A stretch of 64,000 bases of DNA, taken from JANOZM01 sp031429355 (GTDB lineage: Bacteria; Pseudomonadota; Gammaproteobacteria; Burkholderiales; Burkholderiaceae_E). Shown here in pieces: positions 17,742 to 26,845 of this stretch. Below the pieces are notes generated by a model. That model saw only the letters and a list, made by a program, of their open reading frames with translations, ran no database searches and was not told the DNA's origin. Position 1 is the first letter of the stretch, and each line of letters starts with the position of its first letter. The stretch spans positions 62,001 through 126,000 of the forward strand of contig JANOZM010000014.1 of assembly GCA_031429355.1 (NCBI GenBank), written 5' to 3'. Made by a program: the position numbers and the translations under genes.

Positions 17742-19037
17742 ATGACTCTTGCAACAACCTGCCCTCGCTGTAAAACCAGTTTCCGCGTAGTCGCTGACCA
17801 GCTCAAGCTGCGTCGCGGCATGGTGCGTTGTGGCGTGTGTCAGAACGTTTTTAATGGTCTAGAACACCTACGGTATGTTGAAGCCCTATCGGGTGGGCAA
17901 GCGAGCGACAGCACTGGCGTTCCGGCAATACCAGGGCAACTACGAGCGGAACCCGTCAAGATTAATGTCCCTCCAATTAAAGTAAGCTCGCCCCCAGTAA
18001 ACCCGTTAGCAATTGCACCGCTACAGATAAGCCCGACTGCACCGCTACCAGAAACAGCGTCTTTGACACCCTCGTTACCAGCGACCTCGTTCAGTCAGGC
18101 TTCGGCGGTTCAAGGCGCTGAGCAGGTTTCCTCAAGTCCGCTAGGCTTTGCGCAAAATCTCGCACCAACTCTCGCACCAATACCGGCTTCGCTAGCACCT
18201 TCAGCAGAAAATGCGCATCAAAACCCTTCGCCTTATTCGCCCATAAGCGATTCGGATTTAGATGACATTTATCCATCGAATCGCAATCCAAACACCGAGT
18301 TTTTAAACGAGCGCGGTCTAGGTGAAAGTACTACGCTGACTCGCAGCGACGACGATGTGCACACCGCATTCTTTTTACCAGAGTCTGTTCCAGCCGAGCT
18401 GCAAGGTGAAGTTATTCAGCCACCTCGTTCAATCCAAACCAGTTATGTTGGCAACACTAGTGCTGTTGTAGTTCCCACTGCAAAAAACGAGTTCACAAAT
18501 AATGTTGAAGAAGATGCCGTTGACTTCTTCTCATCGGAAGATTCTTATGGGACAACGCATGATCGCGCGTCGCGCTGGATTCGCCGCGGACTCATTGGTT
18601 TACTTGTCGTCAGTTTATTGGTGCAGGGTTTGTTGTTGGCGCGAAACTGGTTATCAATTCGATTGCCAAGTGTGCAACCAAGCCTCGATGGATTAGCTGG
18701 ACTGTTTGGAATGAAAGTTGAAATTCCACGTAATTTGTCGATGTTAACCATCGAAAGTTTTGATGTTCAATCGACAGCTCGGCCAGACATTCTCTCGGTA
18801 AGCGCCATTGTTAGAAATCGCTCGGCTTACTCGGTGCAATGGCCAGCGATGGAGCTCACATTGACAGGTGTTGATGGTCGGCCCGTGTTGCGGAAAGTAC
18901 TTTTGCCCCGCGAGTATTTAAATCAAGCACCCACTGAACGTGGCGTCCCGGGGGGCAGTGAACATCCCATTCGAATTGGCCTGCAGACCGAGCCCATTGA
19001 AGCCAAGGGCTTTTCGGTAAACATCTTTTACCCTTAA
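17742..19037 (+). CDS. Zinc-ribbon plus DUF3426 single-pass membrane protein
   Basis: The N-terminus (CPRCKTSFRV, then VRCGVCQNVF) is the MJ0042-type zinc ribbon with two CxxC pairs. A long Pro/Ser/Ala-rich disordered region follows (about residues 50-270). Next come one membrane helix (about 284-304, GLIGLLVVSLLVQGLLLA) and a C-terminal DUF3426 domain with a beta-rich fold (about 330-431). The family is widespread in Betaproteobacteria directly after prmA, as here. Its function is unknown. The layout suggests a cytoplasmic metal-bound head and a periplasmic C-terminus. Confidence 0.88.
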   Translation: MTLATTCPRCKTSFRVVADQLKLRRGMVRCGVCQNVFNGLEHLRYVEALSGGQASDSTGVPAIPGQLRAEPVKINVPPIKVSSPPVNPLAIAPLQISPTAPLPETASLTPSLPATSFSQASAVQGAEQVSSSPLGFAQNLAPTLAPIPASLAPSAENAHQNPSPYSPISDSDLDDIYPSNRNPNTEFLNERGLGESTTLTRSDDDVHTAFFLPESVPAELQGEVIQPPRSIQTSYVGNTSAVVVPTAKNEFTNNVEEDAVDFFSSEDSYGTTHDRASRWIRRGLIGLLVVSLLVQGLLLARNWLSIRLPSVQPSLDGLAGLFGMKVEIPRNLSMLTIESFDVQSTARPDILSVSAIVRNRSAYSVQWPAMELTLTGVDGRPVLRKVLLPREYLNQAPTERGVPGGSEHPIRIGLQTEPIEAKGFSVNIFYP

Positions 19038-19091
19038 TTTTTTTGTAATAGCGGCACCAACAACCCATCGTCTTATCTGAAAGTAACAAGC

Positions 19092-20036
19092 ATGTCTACA
19101 CAACGAGTTTTGATTAGCGGCTCTATTGCCTTTGACAATATTCTGGTCTTTGAAGGCTACTTTAAAGACCATATTTTGCCCGACAAAGTACATATGCTTA
19201 ACGTCGCCTTCTTGACGCCGGGATTAAGACGCGAGCATGGTGGAACCGCCGCCAACATTGCCTACAATCTTAAATTGCTAGGCGGCGATCCTTACGTTTT
19301 GGCAAGCGTTGGCGCGAACGACGGGGCCTCTTATCTAGAGCGCTTAACCTCTTGGGGCGTCAATCGAAGTGGCATCGTAACGGTACCCGATACTTTTACA
19401 GCCCAAGCATTTATCACTACCGATTTAGCGGCAAACCAAATAACGGCGTTTCACCCTGGCGCAATGAGCAACGCACACGAGGCAAAAGTAGTTAGCGCGG
19501 CACTAGGTTTGGTTTCTCCCAACGGCAAGCAAGCGATGCATGACCACGCTCAAGCAATGTTTGATAACAAAATACCATTCATTTTTGATCCGGGTCAAGG
19601 CTTACCTATGTTTAACGGTGACGAGCTAAAAGTGTTTTTCAATCAAGCGCAAGCAGTCACCGTAAATGATTACGAAGCACAAATGTTAGTGGAAAAAACT
19701 GGTCTAACGCTCAATGAAATTGCCGCGCAAGTAACCGCACTTATTGTTACATTAGGCGCTGACGGTTCAGACATTTACACCGACGGCAAAGTGCAGCGCG
19801 TTGCCGCCGCAGAAATTAGCAAACCGGTCGATCCAACTGGTTGCGGCGATTCGTTTAGAGCTGGCTTAGTGCATGCGCGAGTTAATGGTTGGTCTTGGAA
19901 AAATGCGGCGTGTTTAGGCAGTGTGATGGGCGCCATTAAGATAGAAAGCGCTGGTGCGCAAAACCATAAACCAACTTTAAATGAAATAGCGAGTCGCTTG
20001 CAAGATGCCTATGGACTGGCGCTACCGAACCCGTGA
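19092..20036 (+). CDS. PfkB-family carbohydrate/adenosine kinase
   Basis: Ribokinase-fold kinase. The substrate-binding signature is in HGGTAANIAYNLKLLGGDP (about residues 51-69), and the catalytic and anion-hole motif is DPTGCGDSFRAG (about 252-263) with the base Asp. In this neighbourhood the protein is often labelled adenosine kinase, but PfkB members phosphorylate many sugars and nucleosides, so I leave the substrate open. 314 residues is normal. It starts 54 bp after the zinc-ribbon gene and may belong to the same transcript. Its stop lies 9 bp from the convergent yggT. Confidence 0.92.
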   Translation: MSTQRVLISGSIAFDNILVFEGYFKDHILPDKVHMLNVAFLTPGLRREHGGTAANIAYNLKLLGGDPYVLASVGANDGASYLERLTSWGVNRSGIVTVPDTFTAQAFITTDLAANQITAFHPGAMSNAHEAKVVSAALGLVSPNGKQAMHDHAQAMFDNKIPFIFDPGQGLPMFNGDELKVFFNQAQAVTVNDYEAQMLVEKTGLTLNEIAAQVTALIVTLGADGSDIYTDGKVQRVAAAEISKPVDPTGCGDSFRAGLVHARVNGWSWKNAACLGSVMGAIKIESAGAQNHKPTLNEIASRLQDAYGLALPNP

Positions 20037-20045
20037 AGACGTCAA

Positions 20046-20600
20046 TTAAATTGGCGGAAAAAAGTTAGCGCAAATTTGAATAAGAAATTGCAAGCCCAAT
20101 ATTAATAACAATGGGGAAAAATCGATTCCACCAATCGTTAAGGGCAATTTGCGCAACGGGGCCAAAATAGGGCGACTCAGTAAGTTAAGGCTGGGCGCAA
20201 CCGGAGCATTCGGATTCACCCATGACAAAATTGCTTGGGCGATTAGTACAAAAATAATCAGATACAGCGTCTTTTCGATTAACCAACCTACGGCTTGAAA
20301 CACCATCATTCCAGGGTTTGGTAAAGCGCCTCCTACAACGCTTAGAATCAATACGTTGTAAATTAGCGCTGCGAGCACAGCAATCGTTACCGCGGCAAGG
20401 ACACCGGCTAAATCAATTGCCCTTGGCTTTAATGGCAAAATTTTTCGCAAGGGCAAAACAATCCAATCTGTTACCGTGCATGAAAAATGCATCAGCACAT
20501 CACGCTGCAACAATTGCACTTTGTGTCCCCAGACCCGAAGCAAGCAGGCGATTACTAAAATTCCTGCAACAGCTTGGATTAACCACCAAATAGCACGCAT
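20046..20600 (-). CDS. YggT-family integral membrane protein
   Basis: Small membrane protein made of two YGGT repeats. Hydrophobic helices lie at about residues 3-22, 67-92, 103-130 and 157-180, with the repeat signature SWVNPNAPVAPSLNLLSRPILAPLR (about 127-151). The first repeat has the matching VTDWIVLPLRKILPLK. The family is tied to envelope and osmotic functions, but its mechanism is unclear. It is convergent with the kinase gene, and lies downstream of the H1-like gene, from which it is separated by a strong terminator. Confidence 0.88.
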   Translation of the reverse strand: MRAIWWLIQAVAGILVIACLLRVWGHKVQLLQRDVLMHFSCTVTDWIVLPLRKILPLKPRAIDLAGVLAAVTIAVLAALIYNVLILSVVGGALPNPGMMVFQAVGWLIEKTLYLIIFVLIAQAILSWVNPNAPVAPSLNLLSRPILAPLRKLPLTIGGIDFSPLLLILGLQFLIQICANFFPPI

Positions 20601-20670
20601 AGTTTGTCGATACTTTAAAAAACGATTCCGAATTTTCGCACATTAACCTTGAGTGCCAAAAGTATTCGCG

Positions 20671-20697
20671 AAAAAAAACCGCGCCCTGAGGCGCGGT
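20671..20697 (-). terminator. Rho-independent terminator of the H1-like gene
   Basis: Read on the minus strand, a 7-bp GC stem (CCGCGCC with GGCGCGG, loop of four) is followed by a run of eight T. It lies about 120 bp after the stop of the H1-like gene and before yggT. This is the clearest intrinsic terminator in the window. Confidence 0.85.
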
Positions 20698-20817
20698 ACG
20701 GTAGTCACGGCTGCTTTGATTTTTACTTTTGATCAGCGTGAACTCCCTGGCTGGGGAAGCTGTCAAAAGTTGCGCCGCTTGTTATATAAAACTAAGCTAC
20801 CAAACAAGCATTTCCGA

Positions 20818-21255
20818 TTAAGGACGGCTACCTGTTGGGAATGGCCATGCAGCCGCTAAATTCGCGGGTGCAGCAGCAGGCGCTGCTTTAGCAGCTTTCT
20901 TACCAGCAGCTTTCTTACCAGCTTTTTTAGCAGCAGGCTTTTTGGCAGCAGGTTTTTTAGCAGCTTTTTTGGCTACGGTCTTTTTTGCAGCTTTTTTAGC
21001 GGCTGGCTTTTTGGCAGCAGCTTTTTTAGCGGCTGGCTTCTTAGCAGCTACTTTTTTTGCAGCAGGCTTTTTAGCAGCAGCTTTTTTAGCAGCTGGCTTC
21101 TTAGCAGCTACTTTTTTAGCAGCAGGTTTCTTTGCAGCAGCTTTTTTAGCGGCTGGTTTTTTTGCAGCAGCTACTTTTTTAGCAGCGGGCTTTTTTGCAG
21201 CAGCTTTTTTAGCGGCTGGCTTTTTTGCAGCAGGTTTTTTAGCAGCAGTTGCCAT
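20818..21255 (-). CDS. Histone H1-like Lys/Ala/Pro-rich DNA-binding protein
   Basis: A 145-residue protein almost wholly made of KKPAAKKAAAK-type repeats, with a short non-repetitive tail (ANLAAAWPFPTGSRP). It resembles bacterial H1-like proteins (AlgP, BpH1 and similar) of Betaproteobacteria, which bind DNA non-specifically through a basic disordered chain and may compact the nucleoid or affect expression. The underlying DNA is highly repetitive, so copy-number variation between strains is expected. The gene stands alone and ends at the terminator at 20.7 kb. Confidence 0.88.
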   Translation of the reverse strand: MATAAKKPAAKKPAAKKAAAKKPAAKKVAAAKKPAAKKAAAKKPAAKKVAAKKPAAKKAAAKKPAAKKVAAKKPAAKKAAAKKPAAKKAAKKTVAKKAAKKPAAKKPAAKKAGKKAAGKKAAKAAPAAAPANLAAAWPFPTGSRP

Positions 21256-21476
21256 GGTTCATAGTCCTTGAAAGGTTAAAGCAAACAAAAAGGAAGCCCG
21301 ATTAGAGACCATCGAGCTATTCATCGGCGCAGGAAATCGTTATCAGATTCCTACGTTTCCAACGCTAATGAATTCTTTATGCTGCGGCGGCTGGGCCGAC
21401 ATCGCAGACTGTTCTATTGTGATCAACACATCGTGCTGATAACAATTCACAAATCTTGTTATGGAAGCCCGGACGT

Positions 21477-22694
21477 TTAATCCCAACTCAAGGCTCCACC
21501 TGTTTGATACTCAATAACTCGTGTCTCAAAAAAGTTGCGCTCTTTCTTCAGATCGATCATCTCGCTCATCCAAGGAAAGGGGTTTTCTTCATTCGGGAAC
21601 AACGGGTCTAATCCAATCTGCTGCGCACGGCGATTGGCGACATAGCGCAAATAACCTTTAAACATCGATGCGTTTAGACCCAACACACCGCGAGGCATGG
21701 TGTCTTCTGCATAGGCATATTCCAAATCAACGGCTTTATGAAATAGCGTATTAATTTCTGCGCGGAACTCTGGAGTCCACAAGTGTGGGTTCTCTAGCTT
21801 GATGGTATTGACCACGTCAATACCAAAATTACAGTGCATCGATTCATCACGCAAAATGTACATGTACTGCTCGGCAGCACCAGTCATTTTGTTTTGACGA
21901 CCGAGTGCCAAAATTTGTACAAAGCCTACATAGAAAAATAAACCTTCCATTAAGCACGAAAACACAATTAACGACTTCAGTAAACTTTGATCCGCTTCTG
22001 GCGTACCAGTTTTAAAGTTAGGGTCGGTTAAGGTGTCGATGAAAGGGATTAGGAAATCATCCTTGTCACGAATCGACTTAACTTCTTTGTACGCATTGAA
22101 AATTTCACTTTCATCCAAGCCTAAGGATTCAGTGATGTACTGATAGGCGTGCGTATGAATGGCTTCTTCAAAAGCTTGCCGCAATAAAAACTGACGCGCT
22201 TCTGGTGCCGAAATATGACGGTAGGTTCCCAACACAATATTGTTAGCGGCCAAGGAATCGGCTGTAACAAAGAAACCCAAATTACGTTTAACTAACCGAC
22301 GCTCGTCGTCTGTTAAACCGTTGGGGTCTTTCCAGAGCGCGATATCACGGCTCATGTTGATCTCTTGGGGCATCCAGTGATTTGCGCACGAAGCTAAATA
22401 CTTATCCCAAGCCCAACTATATTTAAATGGTACTAATTGATTTACGTCGGCATTGCCGTTGATCATGCGCTTGTCTTCGACGCGTACACGATCAAAGCGA
22501 TCGCCCGCTAGACCGACAGACGGTGCGGTTTCTTTAGCGGACGCATCGGCGTCAGATACAGTTGCCGATATCGTTGCAGCTTGCGCTGCAACATTTGGCT
22601 TCTCAAATTTTGTAGAGCCTGACGACGGGGGTACCTGACCTAATTGGCCTGCATTACCCATGACGCGCGACTGTGGTTCATCCCAACTTAGCAT
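21477..22694 (-). CDS. nrdB: Class Ia ribonucleotide reductase small subunit
   Basis: NrdB holds the diiron centre and tyrosyl radical used by NrdA to reduce ribonucleoside diphosphates. The iron-ligand region is visible: FEEAIHTHAYQYI carries Glu, His and the probable radical Tyr, and SCLMEGLFFY and DESMHCNFG carry further ligands. The C-terminus ends YQTGGALSWD, the tail that docks on NrdA. At 405 residues it is longer than typical (about 375) through an N-terminal Ala/Ser/Thr-rich extension of some 70 residues. It follows nrdA with 224 bp between, where I see no gene. Confidence 0.97.
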   Translation of the reverse strand: MLSWDEPQSRVMGNAGQLGQVPPSSGSTKFEKPNVAAQAATISATVSDADASAKETAPSVGLAGDRFDRVRVEDKRMINGNADVNQLVPFKYSWAWDKYLASCANHWMPQEINMSRDIALWKDPNGLTDDERRLVKRNLGFFVTADSLAANNIVLGTYRHISAPEARQFLLRQAFEEAIHTHAYQYITESLGLDESEIFNAYKEVKSIRDKDDFLIPFIDTLTDPNFKTGTPEADQSLLKSLIVFSCLMEGLFFYVGFVQILALGRQNKMTGAAEQYMYILRDESMHCNFGIDVVNTIKLENPHLWTPEFRAEINTLFHKAVDLEYAYAEDTMPRGVLGLNASMFKGYLRYVANRRAQQIGLDPLFPNEENPFPWMSEMIDLKKERNFFETRVIEYQTGGALSWD

Positions 22695-22918
22695 TTAATT
22701 TCTCGCTTTAGTACATGTTGCTAACTCATTGTACTGACACGAAAATCCGCTGTTATTCACAGGCAGAATATTACGCGTCACGTTAACTGTTAGCAACGAT
22801 TGTTGATGTAAAACTTGACTATTGGTATTTGTTTGTTGTTTGAAACGCACAGGCTGTTTATAAACCTGCGCTTTTCAGTTTCGATCAAACTAATTTTTTT
22901 AAACTTTTTACGAATGAA

Positions 22919-25861
22919 TTACTGACAAGCTTCGCAGTCAGGATCATCGATTGCGCAAAACTTCGGTGTTATTTCTTCTGAGCTTGCTGTGTTCATCATC
23001 ATGCTATCGGCTGCACCAGTAGTAGCAGTCGAATATGAGAAGTTTGCTGAACCACTTCCTGTATCTACCGCATTGAGTTGACCACCACGATGCGAAGTTG
23101 ATTTCTCACTCGATGTCGCCGCCAATGTACGCAGGTAATAAGTTGTCTTTAACCCACGTAACCAAGCCAGCTTGTACGTATCATCTAAACGCTTACCTGA
23201 TGCACCCGCCATATAAATATTAAGTGACTGCGCTTGATCAATCCATTTTTGACGACGCGAAGCACACTCAACCAACCAAGATGGATCGACTTCAAATGCG
23301 GTTGCGTAAATAGCACGAAGGTCCGCTGGAATACGATCGATCTTAGACAATGAGCCGTCAAAATATTTTAAATCGGCAACCATTACTTCGTCCCACAAAC
23401 CACGCGCTTTCAAATCACGCACCAAGTAGTCATTCACAATAGTGAACTCACCCGACAAGTTAGATTTGACATACAAGTTCTGATAAGTGGGTTCGATGCA
23501 AGCAGAAACACCAATAATATTAGAGATAGTCGCTGTCGGCGCAATCGCTACGCAATTGGAGTTACGCATTCCGTAAACTTTAATGTGCTCGCGTAGTGAT
23601 GACCAGTTCATTGCCTCAGATTGATCGACTTCGACATAGCCACCGCGCTCTTCTGCCAATAACTTGACCGAGTCTTGAGGAAGAATGCCACGATCCCATA
23701 ATGAGCCCTTGTATGTTGCATAACGTCCGCGCTCTTTGGCTAATTCGCTTGAAGCAAAATAAGCGTAATAGGTAACCGCTTCCATAGAACGGTCTGCAAA
23801 CTCGACTGCCTCTACTGAAGCATACGGCGTGCGCATCACGTGCAAGCAATCTTGGAACCCCATAATGCCCATACCGACAGGGCGATGCTTTAAGTTTGAA
23901 TTGCGCGCCTTATTAACTGCATAAAAGTTAATGTCGATAACGTTGTCGAGCATGCGCATGGCGGTGCCCACGGTACGCTTGAGCTTATCGTGGTCCATAA
24001 CCCACTGACCATTTTCTTGCTTTAAGTGCGCCACCATGTTGACCGAACCTAAATTACAAACGGCAATTTCTGACTCGTTAGTATTTAAAGTAATTTCGGT
24101 GCACAGGTTAGAGCTGTGAACAACGCCAATGTGTTGTTGCGGGCTGCGAATGTTGCAAGGGTCTTTGAAGGTAATCCAAGGATGCCCAGTTTCAAACAAC
24201 ATCGACAACATTTTGCGCCATAAGTTAACGGCTGGCATTTGGCGGAACAATTTAATTTCGCCACGCGCTGCTTTTTGCTCGTGCCCAACATAAGCTTCTT
24301 CGAAGGCTTTACCGAACTTGTCATGCAGGTCTGGCGTATCTGATGGACTAAACAAAGTCCACGGGCCATTTTCCATGACACGCTTCATGAACAAATCGGG
24401 AATCCAGTTTGCGGTATTCATGTCGTGGGTACGACGGCGCTCATCGCCCGTGTTCTTGCGCAACTCTAGGAACTCTTCTACATCGAGATGCCAAGTTTCT
24501 AGGTAAGCGCAGACTGCACCTTTACGTTTACCACCTTGGTTCACTGCAACGGCCGTATCGTTCACTACTTTTAGGAACGGCACTACGCCCTGACTCTTAC
24601 CATTAGTACCTTTGATGTGGGCACCCAAAGCGCGCACATTAGTCCAGTCGTTGCCCAAACCACCAGCGTACTTCGCCAACAATGCATTTTCTTTAATAGC
24701 TTCGTAAATGCCATCCAAATCGTCATCGACTGTCGTTAAATAACAAGACGACAATTGCGAGTGCAAGGTCCCCGAATTAAACAAGGTTGGTGTGGAGCTC
24801 ATAAAGTCGAATGACGACAGCAATTCGTAGAATTCGAGCGCACGGGCTTCGCGGTCTACTTCGTTTAACGCCAGGCCCATTGCAACGCGCATGAAAAAGG
24901 CTTGCGGCAACTCGATGCGTTGCTCGTCGATATGCAAGAAATATCGATCAAACAAGGTCTGCAAACCCAAGTAAGTGAACTGCAGATCGCGCTCCGCTTT
25001 TAAACCGGCACTCATACGTTTTAGGTCGAACTGGCCTAGCTTTTTGTCGAGCAACCCACCTTCGATACCGCGTTTAATAAATTGCGGGAAATAATCGAGA
25101 TACTCGGCCGCCATTTCACCTTGCAAAACATTTTTGCCTAATATTTCGCGGCGAATCGTGTGCATTAAAAGGCGCGCAGTGACTCGGTTGTAGGCCGGAT
25201 CTTTTTCGATCAAAGACCGCGAGACCAAAATAGCTGACTTGTAGACTTCCTCGGATGGGATGCCGTCATACAAATTCTTTAGGGTTTCACGGAAAACTAA
25301 TTCACCGTCAACCTCTTGACCAAAACCTTCGCTCGCGGATGCAATAATGCCGCGCAACTCTGCTTCGTTTAAAACCACTCGCTCGCCGTTATCGACAACA
25401 TGCAAAGTCGTTGCAGTTGCGGCTTTAACCAATTCGCGCTCGCTAGCGCGTTCTTGCGTACGACGCTCGCGATACAGCACATAGGCGCGGGCCACTTCAT
25501 GCTCACCCGAACGCATTAACGCTAATTCGACGTGATCTTGCACATCCTCGATGTGAAACATGCCGCCCGAAGGTTTACCGCGCGTTAATGCGCCAACAAC
25601 CTGCTGCGTTAACTGTTCGACCAACTCGCGCACGCGCGCTGAGGCAGCGCCTTGGCCACCACTAACGGCTAAAAATGCTTTGGTTAAAGCTACTGCAATT
25701 TTGGCTGGTTCGAAAGAAACTACCGAACCGTTACGGCGCAAAATTTTAAAATTGGCATACTGATCTTGTGAACTACCTTCAGCCGCGCTTGATTGCATAG
25801 ATGTAGTCGAAAAAGATCCGAACTTGGCGCCGACATCAGCGCTTTGTTGATTTGTTTGCAT
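22919..25861 (-). CDS. nrdA: Class Ia ribonucleotide reductase large subunit
   Basis: Catalytic subunit making deoxyribonucleotides. An N-terminal ATP-cone (about residues 38-130, starting FKILRRNGSVVSFEPAKI) senses dATP/ATP, and a second cone-like segment (about 150-240) follows. The catalytic domain has QLSSCYLTTV, the active NLCTEITLNTNESEIAVCNLGS and PTATISNIIG. The redox Cys pair of the tail is DPDCEACQ at the very end. 980 residues is long because of the duplicated N-terminal cones. Two NrdR-box-like sites lie upstream. Confidence 0.97.
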   Translation of the reverse strand: MQTNQQSADVGAKFGSFSTTSMQSSAAEGSSQDQYANFKILRRNGSVVSFEPAKIAVALTKAFLAVSGGQGAASARVRELVEQLTQQVVGALTRGKPSGGMFHIEDVQDHVELALMRSGEHEVARAYVLYRERRTQERASERELVKAATATTLHVVDNGERVVLNEAELRGIIASASEGFGQEVDGELVFRETLKNLYDGIPSEEVYKSAILVSRSLIEKDPAYNRVTARLLMHTIRREILGKNVLQGEMAAEYLDYFPQFIKRGIEGGLLDKKLGQFDLKRMSAGLKAERDLQFTYLGLQTLFDRYFLHIDEQRIELPQAFFMRVAMGLALNEVDREARALEFYELLSSFDFMSSTPTLFNSGTLHSQLSSCYLTTVDDDLDGIYEAIKENALLAKYAGGLGNDWTNVRALGAHIKGTNGKSQGVVPFLKVVNDTAVAVNQGGKRKGAVCAYLETWHLDVEEFLELRKNTGDERRRTHDMNTANWIPDLFMKRVMENGPWTLFSPSDTPDLHDKFGKAFEEAYVGHEQKAARGEIKLFRQMPAVNLWRKMLSMLFETGHPWITFKDPCNIRSPQQHIGVVHSSNLCTEITLNTNESEIAVCNLGSVNMVAHLKQENGQWVMDHDKLKRTVGTAMRMLDNVIDINFYAVNKARNSNLKHRPVGMGIMGFQDCLHVMRTPYASVEAVEFADRSMEAVTYYAYFASSELAKERGRYATYKGSLWDRGILPQDSVKLLAEERGGYVEVDQSEAMNWSSLREHIKVYGMRNSNCVAIAPTATISNIIGVSACIEPTYQNLYVKSNLSGEFTIVNDYLVRDLKARGLWDEVMVADLKYFDGSLSKIDRIPADLRAIYATAFEVDPSWLVECASRRQKWIDQAQSLNIYMAGASGKRLDDTYKLAWLRGLKTTYYLRTLAATSSEKSTSHRGGQLNAVDTGSGSANFSYSTATTGAADSMMMNTASSEEITPKFCAIDDPDCEACQ

Positions 25862-26212
25862 GGATTGTACTGTCCCTGAATGTGTTCGATGCGAGAAAGA
25901 TCGTTGGCGCGTGGCGTCTAATATTTTTTATTTTTACAACGAAATTTATTATACAGCTAATGGTGACTTTGCTGCCGGAAACTACTAAATGTAGGGGTTA
26001 ATGCCGAAACAACCCCTAATTCTAGTGGGTTCAGAGAAAAATTCAAAGCACCTTGATTTCACTAAGCTCTAGCGATTTTTCGGCCTGTAGAATGGCATTT
26101 ATCGGGGGAAAATTTTGTTAACGCAGTGTTTATGCCGCTTGGGAATCAATCGGTAAAAGTTATCCGAATCAATCCTCAGGTTAGACACAGAAAAACCACT
26201 GTTTTGCACAAG
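25862..26212. other. Non-coding region upstream of nrdA
   Basis: This 351-bp stretch between ampD and nrdA holds no believable gene. It contains the NrdR-box-like pair at 25985-26025. At its ampD end there is a loose group of DnaA-box-like 9-mers: TTAGACACA at 26181 and TTTTGCACA at 26202, with TTATGCACA at 26213-26221 overlapping the end of ampD. The stretch nearest nrdA is AT-rich (25915-25960) and is a reasonable place for the promoter. Confidence 0.6.
25985..26025. promoter_or_regulatory. Pair of NrdR-box-like operator sites
   Basis: Two 10-bp cores, CTAAATGTAG at 25985-25994 and CTAATTCTAG at 26016-26025, fit the core CwAnATnTwG of the NrdR box (the second with one mismatch). Their starts are 31 bp apart, three helical turns, the spacing known for NrdR box pairs. 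They lie 124-164 bp upstream of the nrdA start. NrdR is a dATP/ATP-sensing repressor of ribonucleotide reductase genes. The sites are read from sequence; repression is inference. Confidence 0.7.
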
Positions 26213-26788
26213 TTATGCACATTGCGGGCGAGGCAAGCTCGATTGTTCGAGAATAAATTTCCAGTCAAATAGCGGACCTGGGTCCTCTTTTCTACCGGGA
26301 GCGATGTCGCAGTGACCAGCTAGCGCTTGAATACCGTAACTGTTACGCAACGCTCCGATTAATTTAAGCAGCACGCGGTATTGCGACTGCGTAAAAGGCC
26401 GGTGCGAACTGCCTTCAAGTTCGATACCAATTGAAAAATCATTACAACGCTCGCGACCGGCGAAACTTGACACTCCAGCGTGCCAAGCGCGGTTGTCACA
26501 AGAAACAAATTGAATTAACTGCCCATGACGACGAATAACAAAATGCGCGGAGACTTTTAGCGCTGAGAGGCTAGCAAGATCAGTATTAGGATCGTCGGCG
26601 CGAAGCCGATTAGTAAATAGACGTTCAATTGCATCCCCAACAAAGTGCTCGGCCGGCAAGCTAATGTAATGAATGACGATTAACGAGACTTTTCCACGGG
26701 CTGGCTCGGCTCGGTTGTCGTAGTTAGGGCTATGAATTTGTTGGGCTGTGGTAATCCATCCGGATAGGCCAACTTCTAAATTAAGCAT
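26213..26788 (-). CDS. ampD: 1,6-anhydro-N-acetylmuramyl-L-alanine amidase AmpD
   Basis: Cytoplasmic zinc amidase that removes the peptide from anhydro-muropeptides in wall recycling. Amidase_2 fold: the first zinc ligand is the His in VIHYISLP, the others lie in GHCDIAPGRKEDPGP (His and Asp). EGSSHRPFTQSQY and the C-terminal FDWKFIL are typical. 191 residues is the usual size and no signal peptide is present. In many bacteria it controls beta-lactamase induction, but no ampR or ampC is in the window. It is followed upstream by pilR on the same strand. Confidence 0.95.
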   Translation of the reverse strand: MLNLEVGLSGWITTAQQIHSPNYDNRAEPARGKVSLIVIHYISLPAEHFVGDAIERLFTNRLRADDPNTDLASLSALKVSAHFVIRRHGQLIQFVSCDNRAWHAGVSSFAGRERCNDFSIGIELEGSSHRPFTQSQYRVLLKLIGALRNSYGIQALAGHCDIAPGRKEDPGPLFDWKFILEQSSLPRPQCA

Positions 26789-26845
26789 ATTTAGAAACAG
26801 TTCTTTGCTTCAATGCAATACAGTATGTATCTAAAGACTTGCGGG

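Noticed and set aside
20818..21271. CRISPR-like periodic repeats and a long plus-strand hydrophobic frame
   Set aside because: The periodicity is the Lys/Ala codon repeat of the H1-like gene, and the plus-strand frame is its antisense.
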